Source of the DNA: Streptomyces cyaneus
Lineage (GTDB): Bacteria > Actinomycetota > Actinomycetes > Streptomycetales > Streptomycetaceae
Reading direction: 5' to 3'
Length of the DNA stretch: 64,000 bases
Assembly: GCF_004028635.1 (NCBI RefSeq)
Contig: NZ_RQJW01000012.1
Coordinates: forward strand, 62,001-126,000
Shown here: positions 8,499-16,487 of the stretch, piece after piece
Layout: each line of letters opens with the position of its first letter
Numbering within the stretch: the stretch's first letter is position 1
The notes under the pieces: generated by a model
What the model was told of the DNA's origin: nothing
The model's database searches: none
The model's input: the letters and a program-made list of their open reading frames with translations, nothing else
Made by a program: the position numbers and the translations under genes

Positions 8499-8999
8499 TT
8501 ACGGTCTGGCCGCCGACAGCGCCACGAGCAGCGGGACGACCCGCCCCGGCGGCACCTCGTAGCGGCCGCGTCCGGTGGTGTGCAGCCAGCCCGCGGCGGT
8601 GAGCTGGCGCAGATGGTGGTAGATCTGGCCGGTCGTGCCGATCTCCTCCAGTTCGGCGAGCTCGGCCGCGGTGCGCCGGCCGCCGATGATCTCGCGGAGC
8701 AGCCGCAGCCGTACCGGATGGCCGAGCGCGGCGAAGACGTCGGCGGCCTCCGGCCAGTCGTCGTCGAGCAGGTCCTCGACGAACGCGGTGTGCTGCCAGG
8801 CGTACTGCTCCTCGGTCGGCAGCCGTACCGCGCCGGTGAACAGGACGCCCCCGTCCACGGCACCCGCCTCGGACATCTGCTCCTTCAGCGTCTCCAGGGC
8901 CCAGAAGTCCCCGTCTCCGACGCGAGGAGCCGTCCGGCCTGCCGCTTCCAGCGCTGCCAGTCGGCGTTCCAGGTCCGCGACCCGCTGTTCGAGATCCAC
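8499..8999 (-). CDS. ArsR-type helix-turn-helix regulator
   Basis: A 166-residue protein with a leucine-zipper-like start (MDLEQRVADLERRLAALEAA) followed by a winged HTH at about 85-150 (ALGHPVRLRLLREII, then TTGQIYHHLRQLTAAGWL). No metal-binding CxC motif is present, so it is not a classical arsenic sensor. The start is GTG at 8997-8999. The immediate upstream DNA holds overlapping palindromes (9010-9031), which suggests autoregulation. It heads a run that includes the M23 peptidase, the DinB-like protein and possibly the META lipoprotein. Confidence 0.9.
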   Translation of the reverse strand: MDLEQRVADLERRLAALEAAGRTAPRVGDGDFWALETLKEQMSEAGAVDGGVLFTGAVRLPTEEQYAWQHTAFVEDLLDDDWPEAADVFAALGHPVRLRLLREIIGGRRTAAELAELEEIGTTGQIYHHLRQLTAAGWLHTTGRGRYEVPPGRVVPLLVALSAARP

Positions 9000-9009
9000 G
9001 ACCCATAGA

Positions 9010-9031
9010 TTACGGAACTACGTAATTACGT
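9010..9031. promoter_or_regulatory. Putative operator of the ArsR-type regulator
   Basis: Two overlapping palindromes: TTACG-N6-CGTAA (9010-9025) and a perfect ACGTAATTACGT (9020-9031). They lie 11-32 bp upstream of the regulator start, in unusually AT-rich DNA. The ArsR-type protein is the obvious candidate binder; this is inferred from position only. Confidence 0.6.
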
Positions 9032-9077
9032 GCAAGCGTGAGTCGGGCGAGAGAGTCAGGTCAGGTCACCGCACGAC

Positions 9078-9111
9078 GAAGCCCCCGCCCGATGACCGGG
9101 ACGGGGGCTTC
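9078..9111 (-). terminator. purL operon terminator
   Basis: GAAGCCCCCG (9078-9087) pairs with CGGGGGCTTC (9102-9111), extended inside by CCCG/CGGG. It lies 24 bp after the purL stop. Confidence 0.8.
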
Positions 9112-9134
9112 AGAGCCGTAGGACCGCTGGCTGC

Positions 9135-11393
9135 CTACTTGAGCAGCGCCGGGATCGTCTCCTCGTGCGCCACGCGCAGCTCCTCCAGGGAGAGCGCGAA
9201 CTCGCCCTGGAGCTCGACGGAGTCACCGTCGACGACACCGATGCGGGTGGCCGGCAGGCCCCGCGCACCGCACATGTCGTTGAAGCGGACCTCCTCGGAG
9301 CGCGGCACGGCGACGACCGCGCGTCCCGCCGACTCGGAGAACAGGAGCGTGAAGGCGTCGAGCCCGTCCGGTACGACCAGACGCGCGCCCTTGCCGCCGA
9401 GCAGCGCCGACTCCACGACCGCCTGGATCAGACCGCCGTCGGACAGGTCGTGCGCGGAGTCGATCATGCCGTCGCGGGAGGCGGAGATCAGGATCTCGGC
9501 GAGCAGGCGCTCGCGCTCCAGGTCGACCTTGGGCGGCAGACCACCGAGGTGGTCGTGCACGACCTGCGACCAGGCCGAACCGCCGAACTCCTCACGCGTG
9601 TCGCCGAGGAGGTACAGCAGCTGGCCCTCCTCCTGGAAGGCGACCGGGGTGCGCCGGGCCACGTCGTCGATGACGCCGAGGACCGCGACCACGGGGGTCG
9701 GGTGGATGGCGACCTCGCCGGTCTGGTTGTAGAGCGAGACGTTGCCGCCGGTCACCGGGGTGCCCAACTGCTGGCAGGCGTCGGCGAGTCCGCGCACCGC
9801 CTCCGCGAACTGCCACATCACCGCCGGGTCCTCGGGCGAGCCGAAGTTCAGGCAGTCGGAGACCGCGAGCGGTTTGGCGCCGGTCGTGGCGACGTTGCGG
9901 TACGCCTCCGCCAGCGCCAACTGGGCGCCGTGGTACGGGTCCAGCTTGGCGTACCGGCCGTTGCCGTCCGTCGCGATGGCCACGCCGAGGCCGGTCGCCT
10001 CGTCGATGCGGATCATGCCGGAGTCCTCGGGCTGGGCGAGGACGGTGTTGCCCTGCACGAAGTGGTCGTACTGCGAGGTGATCCACTTCTTGGAGGCCTG
10101 GTTGGGAGAGGCCACCAGCTTCAGGACCTGGTCCTTCAGCTCTGCCGAACTCGCGGGCCGCGCAAGCTTGTTGGCGTCGTCCGCCTGAAGGGCGTCCTGC
10201 CACTGCGGGCGGGCGTACGGGCGCTCGTAGACCGGGCCCTCGTGCGCCACAGTCCGCGGATCGACGTCGACGATCTTGCCGCCGTGCCAGTAGATCTCCA
10301 GGCGGTCGCCGTCGGTCACCTCACCGATGACGGTGGCGATGACGTCCCACTTCGCGCAGATCTCCAGGAACCGCTCGACCTTCTCCGGCTCGACGACCGC
10401 GCACATGCGTTCCTGCGACTCGCTCATGAGGATTTCCTCGGGCGAGAGCGTCGAGTCACGCAGGGGTACGTCGTCCAGCGTCACGCGCATACCGCCGGAG
10501 CCGTTGGAGGCGAGCTCGGACGTGGCGCAGGACAGACCGGCGGCACCCAGGTCCTGGATACCGACGACCAGCTTCTCCTGGAAGGCCTCCAGGGTGCACT
10601 CGATGAGCAGCTTCTCCTGGAAGGGGTCACCGACCTGGACCGCCGGGCGCTTGCTCGGCTTGGCGTCGTCGAAGGTCTCGGAGGCGAGGATCGACGCACC
10701 GCCGATGCCGTCACCGCCCGTCCGGGCCCCGTACAGGATGACCTTGTTGCCCGCGCCGGACGCCTTCGCGAGGTGGATGTCCTCGTGCCGCATGACGCCG
10801 ATGGCACCGGCGTTGACCAGCGGGTTTCCCTGGTAGCAGGAGTCGAAGACGACCTCGCCGCCGATGTTCGGCAGGCCCAGGCAGTTGCCGTAGCCGCCGA
10901 TGCCGGCGACGACACCCGGCAGGACGCGCTTGGTGTCCGGGTGGTCGGCCGCACCGAACCGCAGCGGGTCGACCACGGCAACCGGCCGCGCGCCCATCGC
11001 GATGATGTCGCGGACGATGCCGCCGACACCGGTCGCGGCGCCCTGGTAGGGCTCGACGTACGACGGGTGGTTGTGCGACTCGACCTTGAAGGTCACGGCG
11101 TAACCCTGACCGACGTCCACGACACCGGCGTTCTCACCGATGCCGACGAGCAGGGCGTCGTTCTCGGGTGCCTTCTCGCCGAACTGGCGCAGGTGCACCT
11201 TCGAGGACTTGTACGAGCAGTGCTCGGACCACATGACGGAGTACATGGCGAGCTCGGCACCGGTGGGCCGGCGGCCGAGGATCTCCACGACCCGCTCGTA
11301 CTCGTCCTTCTTCAGACCGAGTTCGGCCCAGGGCAGCTCGACGTCGGGGGTCGCGGCCGCGTGCTCGACCGTGTCCAGAGGCGTCCGGCTCAT
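9135..11393 (-). CDS. purL: FGAM synthase, large subunit
   Basis: Catalytic subunit of phosphoribosylformylglycinamidine synthase, step 4 of IMP synthesis: FGAR + ATP + ammonia to FGAM, with PurQ supplying ammonia and PurS bridging. At 752 residues it is the small-type PurL used with separate PurS and PurQ. Motifs include SVMWSEHCSYKSSK, the TFKVESHNHPSYVEPYQGAA segment and the second-half GNGRYAKLDPYHGA. The start ATG overlaps the purQ stop by four bases (ATGA), giving translational coupling. Full length and intact. Confidence 0.98.
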   Translation of the reverse strand: MSRTPLDTVEHAAATPDVELPWAELGLKKDEYERVVEILGRRPTGAELAMYSVMWSEHCSYKSSKVHLRQFGEKAPENDALLVGIGENAGVVDVGQGYAVTFKVESHNHPSYVEPYQGAATGVGGIVRDIIAMGARPVAVVDPLRFGAADHPDTKRVLPGVVAGIGGYGNCLGLPNIGGEVVFDSCYQGNPLVNAGAIGVMRHEDIHLAKASGAGNKVILYGARTGGDGIGGASILASETFDDAKPSKRPAVQVGDPFQEKLLIECTLEAFQEKLVVGIQDLGAAGLSCATSELASNGSGGMRVTLDDVPLRDSTLSPEEILMSESQERMCAVVEPEKVERFLEICAKWDVIATVIGEVTDGDRLEIYWHGGKIVDVDPRTVAHEGPVYERPYARPQWQDALQADDANKLARPASSAELKDQVLKLVASPNQASKKWITSQYDHFVQGNTVLAQPEDSGMIRIDEATGLGVAIATDGNGRYAKLDPYHGAQLALAEAYRNVATTGAKPLAVSDCLNFGSPEDPAVMWQFAEAVRGLADACQQLGTPVTGGNVSLYNQTGEVAIHPTPVVAVLGVIDDVARRTPVAFQEEGQLLYLLGDTREEFGGSAWSQVVHDHLGGLPPKVDLERERLLAEILISASRDGMIDSAHDLSDGGLIQAVVESALLGGKGARLVVPDGLDAFTLLFSESAGRAVVAVPRSEEVRFNDMCGARGLPATRIGVVDGDSVELQGEFALSLEELRVAHEETIPALLK

Positions 11394-12070
11394 GCGTTGA
11401 CCAGCTTCTTGAGGATCGAGGTGAAGAAGGGGAGACCGTCGGTGCGGCCCGACCCGATGAGGGGCTCGACGGCGTGCTCCGGGTGCGGCATGAGGCCTAC
11501 GACGTTCCCGGCCTCGTTGGTGATGCCGGCGATGTCGTTGAGCGAGCCGTTGGGGTTGAAGTCGAGGTAGCGGAACGCGACCCGGCCCTCGGCCTCCAGC
11601 TTGTCCAGCGTGTACTGGTCGGCGACGTAACGGCCGTCCATGTTCTTCAGCGGGATGTGGATCTCCTGACCGGCGGTGTAGTCGCTGGTCCAGGACGTCT
11701 CCGCGTTCTCCACCCGCAGCTTCTGGTCGCGGCAGATGAAGTGCAGGTGGTCGTTGCCGAGCATCCCGCCGGGCAGCAGATGCGCCTCGGTGAGGATCTG
11801 GAAGCCGTTGCAGATACCGAGGACCGGGAGGCCTGCCTTGGCCTGCTCGATGACCGTCTCCATCACGGGCGAGAAGCGGGAGATGGCGCCGGCCCGCAGA
11901 TAGTCGCCGTAGGAGAAACCACCGGGGAGGACGACCGCGTCCACCTGGTGGAGGTCCTTGTCCTTGTGCCAGAGAGCGACCGGTTCGGCGCCCGCGAGGC
12001 GGATCGCCCGCTGAGTGTCCCGGTCGTCGAGACTCCCCGGGAAAGTGACGACGCCAATACGAGCGGTCAC
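11390..12070 (-). CDS. purQ: FGAM synthase, glutaminase subunit
   Basis: Class I glutamine amidotransferase supplying ammonia to PurL. The 226-residue protein has the nucleophile elbow VLGICNGFQ (Cys), the oxyanion region PGGFSYGDYLRAG and the catalytic His/Glu pair in MPHPEHAVEP. It starts with GTG at 12068-12070, overlapping the purS stop as GTGA, and ends overlapping the purL start, so purS-purQ-purL is one coupled operon. Length is normal. Confidence 0.98.
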   Translation of the reverse strand: MTARIGVVTFPGSLDDRDTQRAIRLAGAEPVALWHKDKDLHQVDAVVLPGGFSYGDYLRAGAISRFSPVMETVIEQAKAGLPVLGICNGFQILTEAHLLPGGMLGNDHLHFICRDQKLRVENAETSWTSDYTAGQEIHIPLKNMDGRYVADQYTLDKLEAEGRVAFRYLDFNPNGSLNDIAGITNEAGNVVGLMPHPEHAVEPLIGSGRTDGLPFFTSILKKLVNA

Positions 12071-12330
12071 TTCGCGGCCTCCGCGACTTCCTCCACCTTG
12101 ACGGTGAAGTCCTCGATCACGGTGTTGGCGAGGAAGGATTCCGCAAGATCGTGGATGCGGGCGAGCGCGGCCTCGTCGACCGGCCCGTCAACTTCCAGTT
12201 CGAATCGCTTTCCCTGACGTACGTCGGAGATGCCTTCGAAACCCAGCCGCGGCAGTGCGCGCTGCACCGCCTGGCCCTGGGGGTCGAGGATCTCCGGCTT
12301 GAGCATGACGTCGACTACGACGCGTGCCAC
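12067..12330 (-). CDS. purS: FGAM synthase, PurS subunit
   Basis: Small (87-residue) structural subunit that docks PurQ onto PurL. The sequence MARVVVDVMLKPEILDPQGQ is diagnostic. Two in-frame GTG codons exist; I choose the one at 12328-12330 because GGGAG lies five bases before it, while it abuts the upstream GTG (12334-12336), which would add only Met-Pro. First gene of the purSQL operon, divergent from the lsr2-like gene, with a palindrome at 12387-12400 in its promoter region. Confidence 0.96.
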   Translation of the reverse strand: MARVVVDVMLKPEILDPQGQAVQRALPRLGFEGISDVRQGKRFELEVDGPVDEAALARIHDLAESFLANTVIEDFTVKVEEVAEAAK

Positions 12331-12367
12331 TGGCACTCCCGGTGTGTGGTGCTGAGCAGGTTCCTTC

Positions 12368-12400
12368 AGACTACCCGCACAAAATTTCTACGCGAGTAGA
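12368..12400 (-). promoter_or_regulatory. purSQL promoter with palindromic operator
   Basis: On the minus strand a -10-like TAGTCT (12368-12373) is preceded by TCTACTCGCGTAGA (12387-12400), an almost perfect palindrome (one central mismatch pair) covering the expected -35 area. Placement fits a purine repressor site; the regulator is unknown. The surrounding 12331-12640 region, about 310 bp, is the divergent promoter region for purSQL and the lsr2-like gene and holds no other gene. Confidence 0.5.
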
Positions 12401-12640
12401 GTTGTAGGAAGCTACGTGACAGCCGTCACGATCCGGTATCGAAGGGGTGCGTTCACGAAAAGTTACGGGAAAGATCCCCGATCAGCCGCAGATAGCTATT
12501 GCGCTCGGACACGCGGACAGATTTAGTCGGGCTTCCCATTGCATTGCCGGGCACTGTACAAATGAATTGGTAAATAGCCGAGACTCGGCACGTCATCCCA
12601 GCTGAGCTGTATGACATGCCGGACGAAGGGACCGATATTC

Positions 12641-12958
12641 GTGGCGCAGAAGGTCGTGGTCACTCTCTTTGACGACATCGACGGCTCAGAAGCGGCGGAA
12701 ACGATCGCCTTCGGACTCGACGGCAAGTCGTACGAGATCGACCTGAATGAAGCCAATGCCAAGAAACTGCGTAAGGCGCTCGCGCCGTACGTGGAGGCCG
12801 GCCGCAAGCGGTCGAAGTCAGGCAAGGCGTACAAGCAGACCGAGGTCGCCCCGGACCCGGCGGCCGTCCGGGCCTGGGCACAGGCCAACAAGATGGAGGT
12901 GCCGGCCCGCGGCCGCATCCCCAAGAAGGTCTACGAGGCGTTCGCCTCGGCGCGGTGA
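12641..12958 (+). CDS. lsrL: Lsr2-family nucleoid-associated protein
   Basis: A 105-residue H-NS-like xenogeneic silencer. The N-terminal dimerisation domain begins MAQKVVVTLFDDIDGSEAAE; the C-terminal DNA-binding domain carries the AT-minor-groove hook RGR in PARGRIPKKVYEAF. It starts with GTG at 12641 (GAAGGGA about 10 bases upstream). Streptomyces has two paralogues; the neighbour purS and convergent tRNA context match the Lsr2-like paralogue (LsrL) in S. coelicolor, from memory. It is expected to coat AT-rich DNA and modulate silencing. It ends in a short terminator. Confidence 0.95.
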   Translation: MAQKVVVTLFDDIDGSEAAETIAFGLDGKSYEIDLNEANAKKLRKALAPYVEAGRKRSKSGKAYKQTEVAPDPAAVRAWAQANKMEVPARGRIPKKVYEAFASAR

Positions 12959-12993
12959 CCTCAGCTCGGTGAGGTGACCCGAGGGTGTGGACT

Positions 12994-13015
12994 CAGGGCC
13001 CGTCAGCGGGCCCTG
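12994..13015 (+). terminator. Terminator of the lsr2-like gene
   Basis: CAGGGCCCG (12994-13002) and CGGGCCCTG (13007-13015) form a perfect 9-bp stem with a TCAG loop, 35 bp after the stop codon. Confidence 0.7.
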
Positions 13016-13049
13016 GGGACGGCCGACTTGGTGCGGAGCGACAACCGAC

Positions 13050-13080
13050 TTGCGCTACCCCCCTGCTGATCAGCTAATGT
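13050..13080 (+). promoter_or_regulatory. Possible promoter of tRNA-Gly(UCC)
   Basis: TTGCGC (13050-13055) and TAATGT (13075-13080) are 19 bp apart and end 48 bp before the tRNA. The spacing is a little long, so this is tentative. Confidence 0.35.
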
Positions 13081-13128
13081 CTGGAGCACGCCGCCGGGCG
13101 GGGCAGAAAAGCCCAGCTCGCCGAGCAT

Positions 13129-13200
13129 GCGGGTGTAGTTCAGTAGTAGAACATCCCCCTTCCAGGGGGAAGGCGCAGTGTGCAATTCCTGTCACCCGCT
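13129..13200 (+). tRNA. tRNA-Gly(UCC), atypical elbow
   Basis: Acceptor stem GCGGGTG/CACCCGC and anticodon stem TCCCC/GGGGA are perfect, the anticodon loop CTTCCAG gives UCC, and the discriminator is U as in bacterial tRNA-Gly. The D-loop AGTAGTA lacks the G18-G19 pair, the T-loop TGCAATT lacks T55, and the T-stem CAGTG/CCTGT pairs badly (only one Watson-Crick and one wobble pair in the usual register). CCA is not encoded. The tRNA-Gly(GCC) genes in this window have normal D- and T-arms, so this is specific to this gene. Confidence 0.85.
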
Positions 13201-13280
13201 CTGCATCGCCGTACGAACCACTGACGTGGATCAGGTAGGCTGGTGCTCGCACCGATCAGTGGAAGCTGGTCGGGGGCAAT

Positions 13281-13353
13281 GCGGACGTAGCTCAGTTGGT
13301 AGAGCGCAACCTTGCCAAGGTTGAGGTCGCGAGTTCGAGCCTCGTCGTCCGCT
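13281..13353 (+). tRNA. tRNA-Gly(GCC), first copy
   Basis: Complete cloverleaf: acceptor GCGGACG/CGTCCGC, D-loop with GG, anticodon loop TTGCCAA (GCC), T-arm GCGAG-TTCGAGC-CTCGT, discriminator U. An identical copy lies at 17122-17194. CCA is not encoded. Confidence 0.97.
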
Positions 13354-13361
13354 CTTGATAG

Positions 13362-13391
13362 AAACCCCGGTCCAGTGGACCGGGGTTTTTC
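13362..13391 (+). terminator. tRNA-Gly terminator
   Basis: AAACCCCGGTCC (13362-13373) pairs with GGACCGGGGTTT (13377-13388), followed by a T-run. A textbook intrinsic terminator. Confidence 0.9.
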
Positions 13392-13481
13392 ATGTGCTGT
13401 GCGCGGCCTCCTGACATTTGTCATGCGGAGTGGTGACAGCGCGCACTGCTGTGGGGCTCCCCTTGCCGGGAGGCTGATGTC

Positions 13482-14441
13482 ATGAACATCGACGAACACG
13501 AACACGTGATTGAGGTCACTGACCTGCGGCGTGTGTACGGGGGCGGGTTCGAGGCGGTGCGCGGCATCACGTTCTCCGTGGGCCGCGGCGAGGTCTTCGC
13601 GCTGCTCGGCACCAACGGCGCGGGCAAGACGTCCACCGTCGAGCTGCTGGAAGGGCTCGCCCGGCCGGCCGGCGGGCGGGTGCGGGTGCTCGGGTGCGAT
13701 CCCTACGCCGAGCGGGCCGTCGTAAGGCCGCGGACCGGGGTGATGTTGCAGGAGGGCGGGTTTCCGTCCGAGCTGACCGTGGCCGAGACCGCGCGGATGT
13801 GGGCGGGGTGTGTGAGCGGGGCACGGCCGCCGCGGGACGTGCTGGAGCTGGTCGGGCTGGCCGGGAAGGCCGACGTGCGGGTGAAGCAGCTGTCCGGGGG
13901 TGAGCGGCGGCGACTGGACCTGGCGCTCGCGCTGCTCGGGGATCCCGAGGTGCTGTTCCTGGACGAGCCCACGACCGGCCTCGACGCCGAAGGGCGCCGG
14001 GACACCTGGGAGTTGGTGCGGGGGCTGCGGGACGCCGGTACGACCGTGCTGCTGACCACGCACTACCTGGAGGAGGCCGAGGGCCTCGCCGACCGGCTCG
14101 CGATCCTGCACGAGGGGCGCATCGCGGCCGCGGGGACTCCGGCCGAGGTGACCGCGGCCCAGCCGGCGCGGATCTCCTTCGAGCTGCCCGAGGGCTACTT
14201 CGTGGGCGACCTGCCGCCGCTCGCCGAGATGGGGGTGAGCGGGCACGAGGTCGACGGGCGGGTCGTACGGCTGCGGACCCATCAGCTGCAACGGGCGGCG
14301 ACCCGGCTGCTGGTGTGGGCCGAGGGGGCCGGGGTGGAGCTGGGGCGGCTGGATGTGCGGGCGGCCTCGCTGGAGGAGGCGTTCCTGGGGATCGCGCGGG
14401 AGGCGGCGGGAGCTGCCAAGACGAAGGAGTACGCGGCATGA
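13482..14441 (+). CDS. ABC transporter ATP-binding protein
   Basis: A 319-residue drug/antibiotic-type ABC ATPase. In order: Walker A GTNGAGKTS, Q-loop MLQEGG, signature LSGGE, Walker B LLFLDEP, D-loop TTGLDAEG and H-loop TTHYLEE, then a C-terminal DrrA-like extension. It should energise the membrane partner encoded next (ATGA overlap), forming an ABC-2 exporter. The gene begins the exporter plus two-component system operon, following the tRNA terminator. Start ATG at 13482 with GGGAGG upstream. The exported substrate is unknown. Confidence 0.95.
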   Translation: MNIDEHEHVIEVTDLRRVYGGGFEAVRGITFSVGRGEVFALLGTNGAGKTSTVELLEGLARPAGGRVRVLGCDPYAERAVVRPRTGVMLQEGGFPSELTVAETARMWAGCVSGARPPRDVLELVGLAGKADVRVKQLSGGERRRLDLALALLGDPEVLFLDEPTTGLDAEGRRDTWELVRGLRDAGTTVLLTTHYLEEAEGLADRLAILHEGRIAAAGTPAEVTAAQPARISFELPEGYFVGDLPPLAEMGVSGHEVDGRVVRLRTHQLQRAATRLLVWAEGAGVELGRLDVRAASLEEAFLGIAREAAGAAKTKEYAA

Positions 14442-15214
14442 GTACGGCGGTGACCACCCCGGTGGGGCGGATGACGGCCTTGGCCCGGGCCGAGCTGACG
14501 TTGCTCGGGCGCAGCAAGGGCACGCTGTTCGCGGCGCTGTTCGTGCCGCTGGTGCTGCCCTTCAGCGCGCAGATGGCGGCGAAGGAGATGGACCTGGCGG
14601 AGGTCGGCCTCACCCTCGGCACGGTCATCCTGCCCGCCTCGATCGGCTTCTCACTGCTCTACGCGGTGTACGCGACACTCGTCGCCGTCTACACCGCCCG
14701 GCGCGAGGAACTCGTCCTCAAACGGCTGCGCACCGGCGAGCTGAAGGACACCGAGATCCTGGCGGGGGCCGCGCTGCCTGCCGTGGCCACGGGCCTCGCG
14801 CAGAGCCTGGTGCTGGCGGTCGGCTGCACCGTCCTGCTCGATGTGGGCGCGCCCCGCGCTCCCCATCTCGCCGTGCTGGGACTGCTGTTGGGGGTCGTAC
14901 TGTGTGCGTCGCTGGCCGCCGTGACCTCGTCCTTCACCCGCACCGTCGAGAGTGCGCAGGTCACGACGCTGCCCGTGTTGTTCCTCTCCATGATCTTCTC
15001 CGGGATGTTCGTCCCCCTGGAGGTCCTGCCGGACCGGGTGGCGTCGGTGTGCGAACTGCTGCCGCTGACCCCGGTGATCACGCTCGTGCGCGGCGGCTGG
15101 ACCGGCGGGCTGTCGGCCTACGAGGTGATCGGTCCCGTGATGACCGGACTGGCCTGGGCGGTCCTGGGAGTGTTGGCTGTACGGCGGTGGTTCCGGTGGG
15201 AACCGCGGCGCTGA
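14438..15214 (+). CDS. ABC-2 type transporter permease
   Basis: A 258-residue integral membrane protein with about six hydrophobic segments (for example VILPASIGFSLLYAVYATLV and LAVLGLLLGVVLCASLAAVT), the usual ABC-2 fold. The start ATG at 14438 overlaps the ATPase stop by four bases, so the two are translationally coupled. A longer reading would run inside the ATPase gene and is not supported. It is followed 16 bp later by the histidine kinase gene, a common arrangement where the two-component system senses cell-envelope stress and controls the exporter. Confidence 0.93.
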   Translation: MSTAVTTPVGRMTALARAELTLLGRSKGTLFAALFVPLVLPFSAQMAAKEMDLAEVGLTLGTVILPASIGFSLLYAVYATLVAVYTARREELVLKRLRTGELKDTEILAGAALPAVATGLAQSLVLAVGCTVLLDVGAPRAPHLAVLGLLLGVVLCASLAAVTSSFTRTVESAQVTTLPVLFLSMIFSGMFVPLEVLPDRVASVCELLPLTPVITLVRGGWTGGLSAYEVIGPVMTGLAWAVLGVLAVRRWFRWEPRR

Positions 15215-15230
15215 AGCAGGGGGACGACAT

Positions 15231-16487
15231 ATGCGCGGGCCGGGCACGTGGTGGCGGGGGAAGAGCACGCCGGAGAAGGTGGAGACGTACACGAGGTGGT
15301 CGTTCCACTTCTTCGCGGTGATCGAGATCATGGCGGTCGGACTGCCGGTGACCGGTGAGCTCGGACTCGCGCTGGGCGCCTGGCTGATGCTTCTGGTCTG
15401 CGCGCACGCGGCGGTCTGTGCCCTGACCGTGTCGCGGGCGCTGGACTGGGTGCGGGGCCGGCGTGAGCAGCCCGTACGGCTGCTGTGGGCGCTCGGCGCC
15501 GTCACCTTGGCGGTCGCCGTCACGGCCCTCGTCGTAGCCGAGCACGGTCCGGACGGTGACGGCGTCGACTCCGCGGCGGGCGGCGTCTTCGGCGTCGTGC
15601 TGATCTTCGGAGCGGGCATCATCGCGCTCGGCGTGCGCAACCGGCGGCGCGTGTACGCCGTCGTCGCGGGCTTCGCGGCCGGTGCGGGGGTCGTCGCCTT
15701 CCCGCTGGGCCAGCCGGCCCCCGCCGCACTGGTCAGTGCGCTGGCGGTGCTGCTCGGCGGCGGGTTCCTCGCCTTCAGCGCCATCTTCTCCGTCTGGCTG
15801 CTCAACGCCGTCTACGAACTCGACGAAGCCCGTGAGACCCGGGCCCGGCTCGCCGTGGCCGAGGAACGGCTCCGCTTCGGGCGGGATCTGCACGACGTGA
15901 TGGGGCGGAATCTGGCGGTCATCGCCCTGAAGAGCGAACTCGCCGTGCAGTTGGCGCGGCGTGAGCGGCCCGAGGCCGTGGAGCAGATGATCGAGGTGCA
16001 GCGGATCGCGCAGGAGTCGCAGCGCGAGGTGCGGGACGTCGTACGGGGATACCGGGAGGCCGACCTCGGGGTCGAACTCGCCGGTGCGCAGGGTGTGTTG
16101 ACGGCCGCCGGGATCGAGTGCGAGGTGACCGGGGAGGCGGCCGGGCTGCCCGCCGAGGTGCAGTCGGCGCTGGCGTGGGTGGTGCGGGAGGCGACCACCA
16201 ATGTGCTGCGGCACGGGGACGCCGGGCGGTGCGTGGTGGGAGTGCGGGTGACGGAGGGGCGCGTGGTGTTGACGGTGGAGAACGACGGGGCCGCCGCGGA
16301 GACGGTGGAGAACGACGGGGCGGCCGGAGCCTGTGACGGGGGTGGAGGCTCCGGGCTGGCCGGGCTGCGGGAGCGGCTGGCCGCGGTGGACGGCACGCTG
16401 GAGGCCGGGCGCATCGGAGAGAGGATGTTCCGGCTGGTGGCTGAGGTGCCGTTGGCAGGGGCGGGCGTGCGGGAGGCCGCCGTATGA
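15231..16487 (+). CDS. NarL/DesK-type sensor histidine kinase
   Basis: A 418-residue HisKA_3 kinase. Residues about 25-190 hold six or so membrane helices; the dimerisation/phosphoacceptor box is FGRDLHDVMG with His221; the ATPase domain has WVVREATTNVLRHG (N-box) and a C-terminal GSGLAGLRERL (G-box). Between them a 20-bp sequence is repeated with 30-bp period (16271-16290 and 16301-16320), duplicating TVENDGAA. The kinase should phosphorylate the response regulator whose start overlaps its stop. The signal is unknown. Confidence 0.95.
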   Translation: MRGPGTWWRGKSTPEKVETYTRWSFHFFAVIEIMAVGLPVTGELGLALGAWLMLLVCAHAAVCALTVSRALDWVRGRREQPVRLLWALGAVTLAVAVTALVVAEHGPDGDGVDSAAGGVFGVVLIFGAGIIALGVRNRRRVYAVVAGFAAGAGVVAFPLGQPAPAALVSALAVLLGGGFLAFSAIFSVWLLNAVYELDEARETRARLAVAEERLRFGRDLHDVMGRNLAVIALKSELAVQLARRERPEAVEQMIEVQRIAQESQREVRDVVRGYREADLGVELAGAQGVLTAAGIECEVTGEAAGLPAEVQSALAWVVREATTNVLRHGDAGRCVVGVRVTEGRVVLTVENDGAAAETVENDGAAGACDGGGGSGLAGLRERLAAVDGTLEAGRIGERMFRLVAEVPLAGAGVREAAV

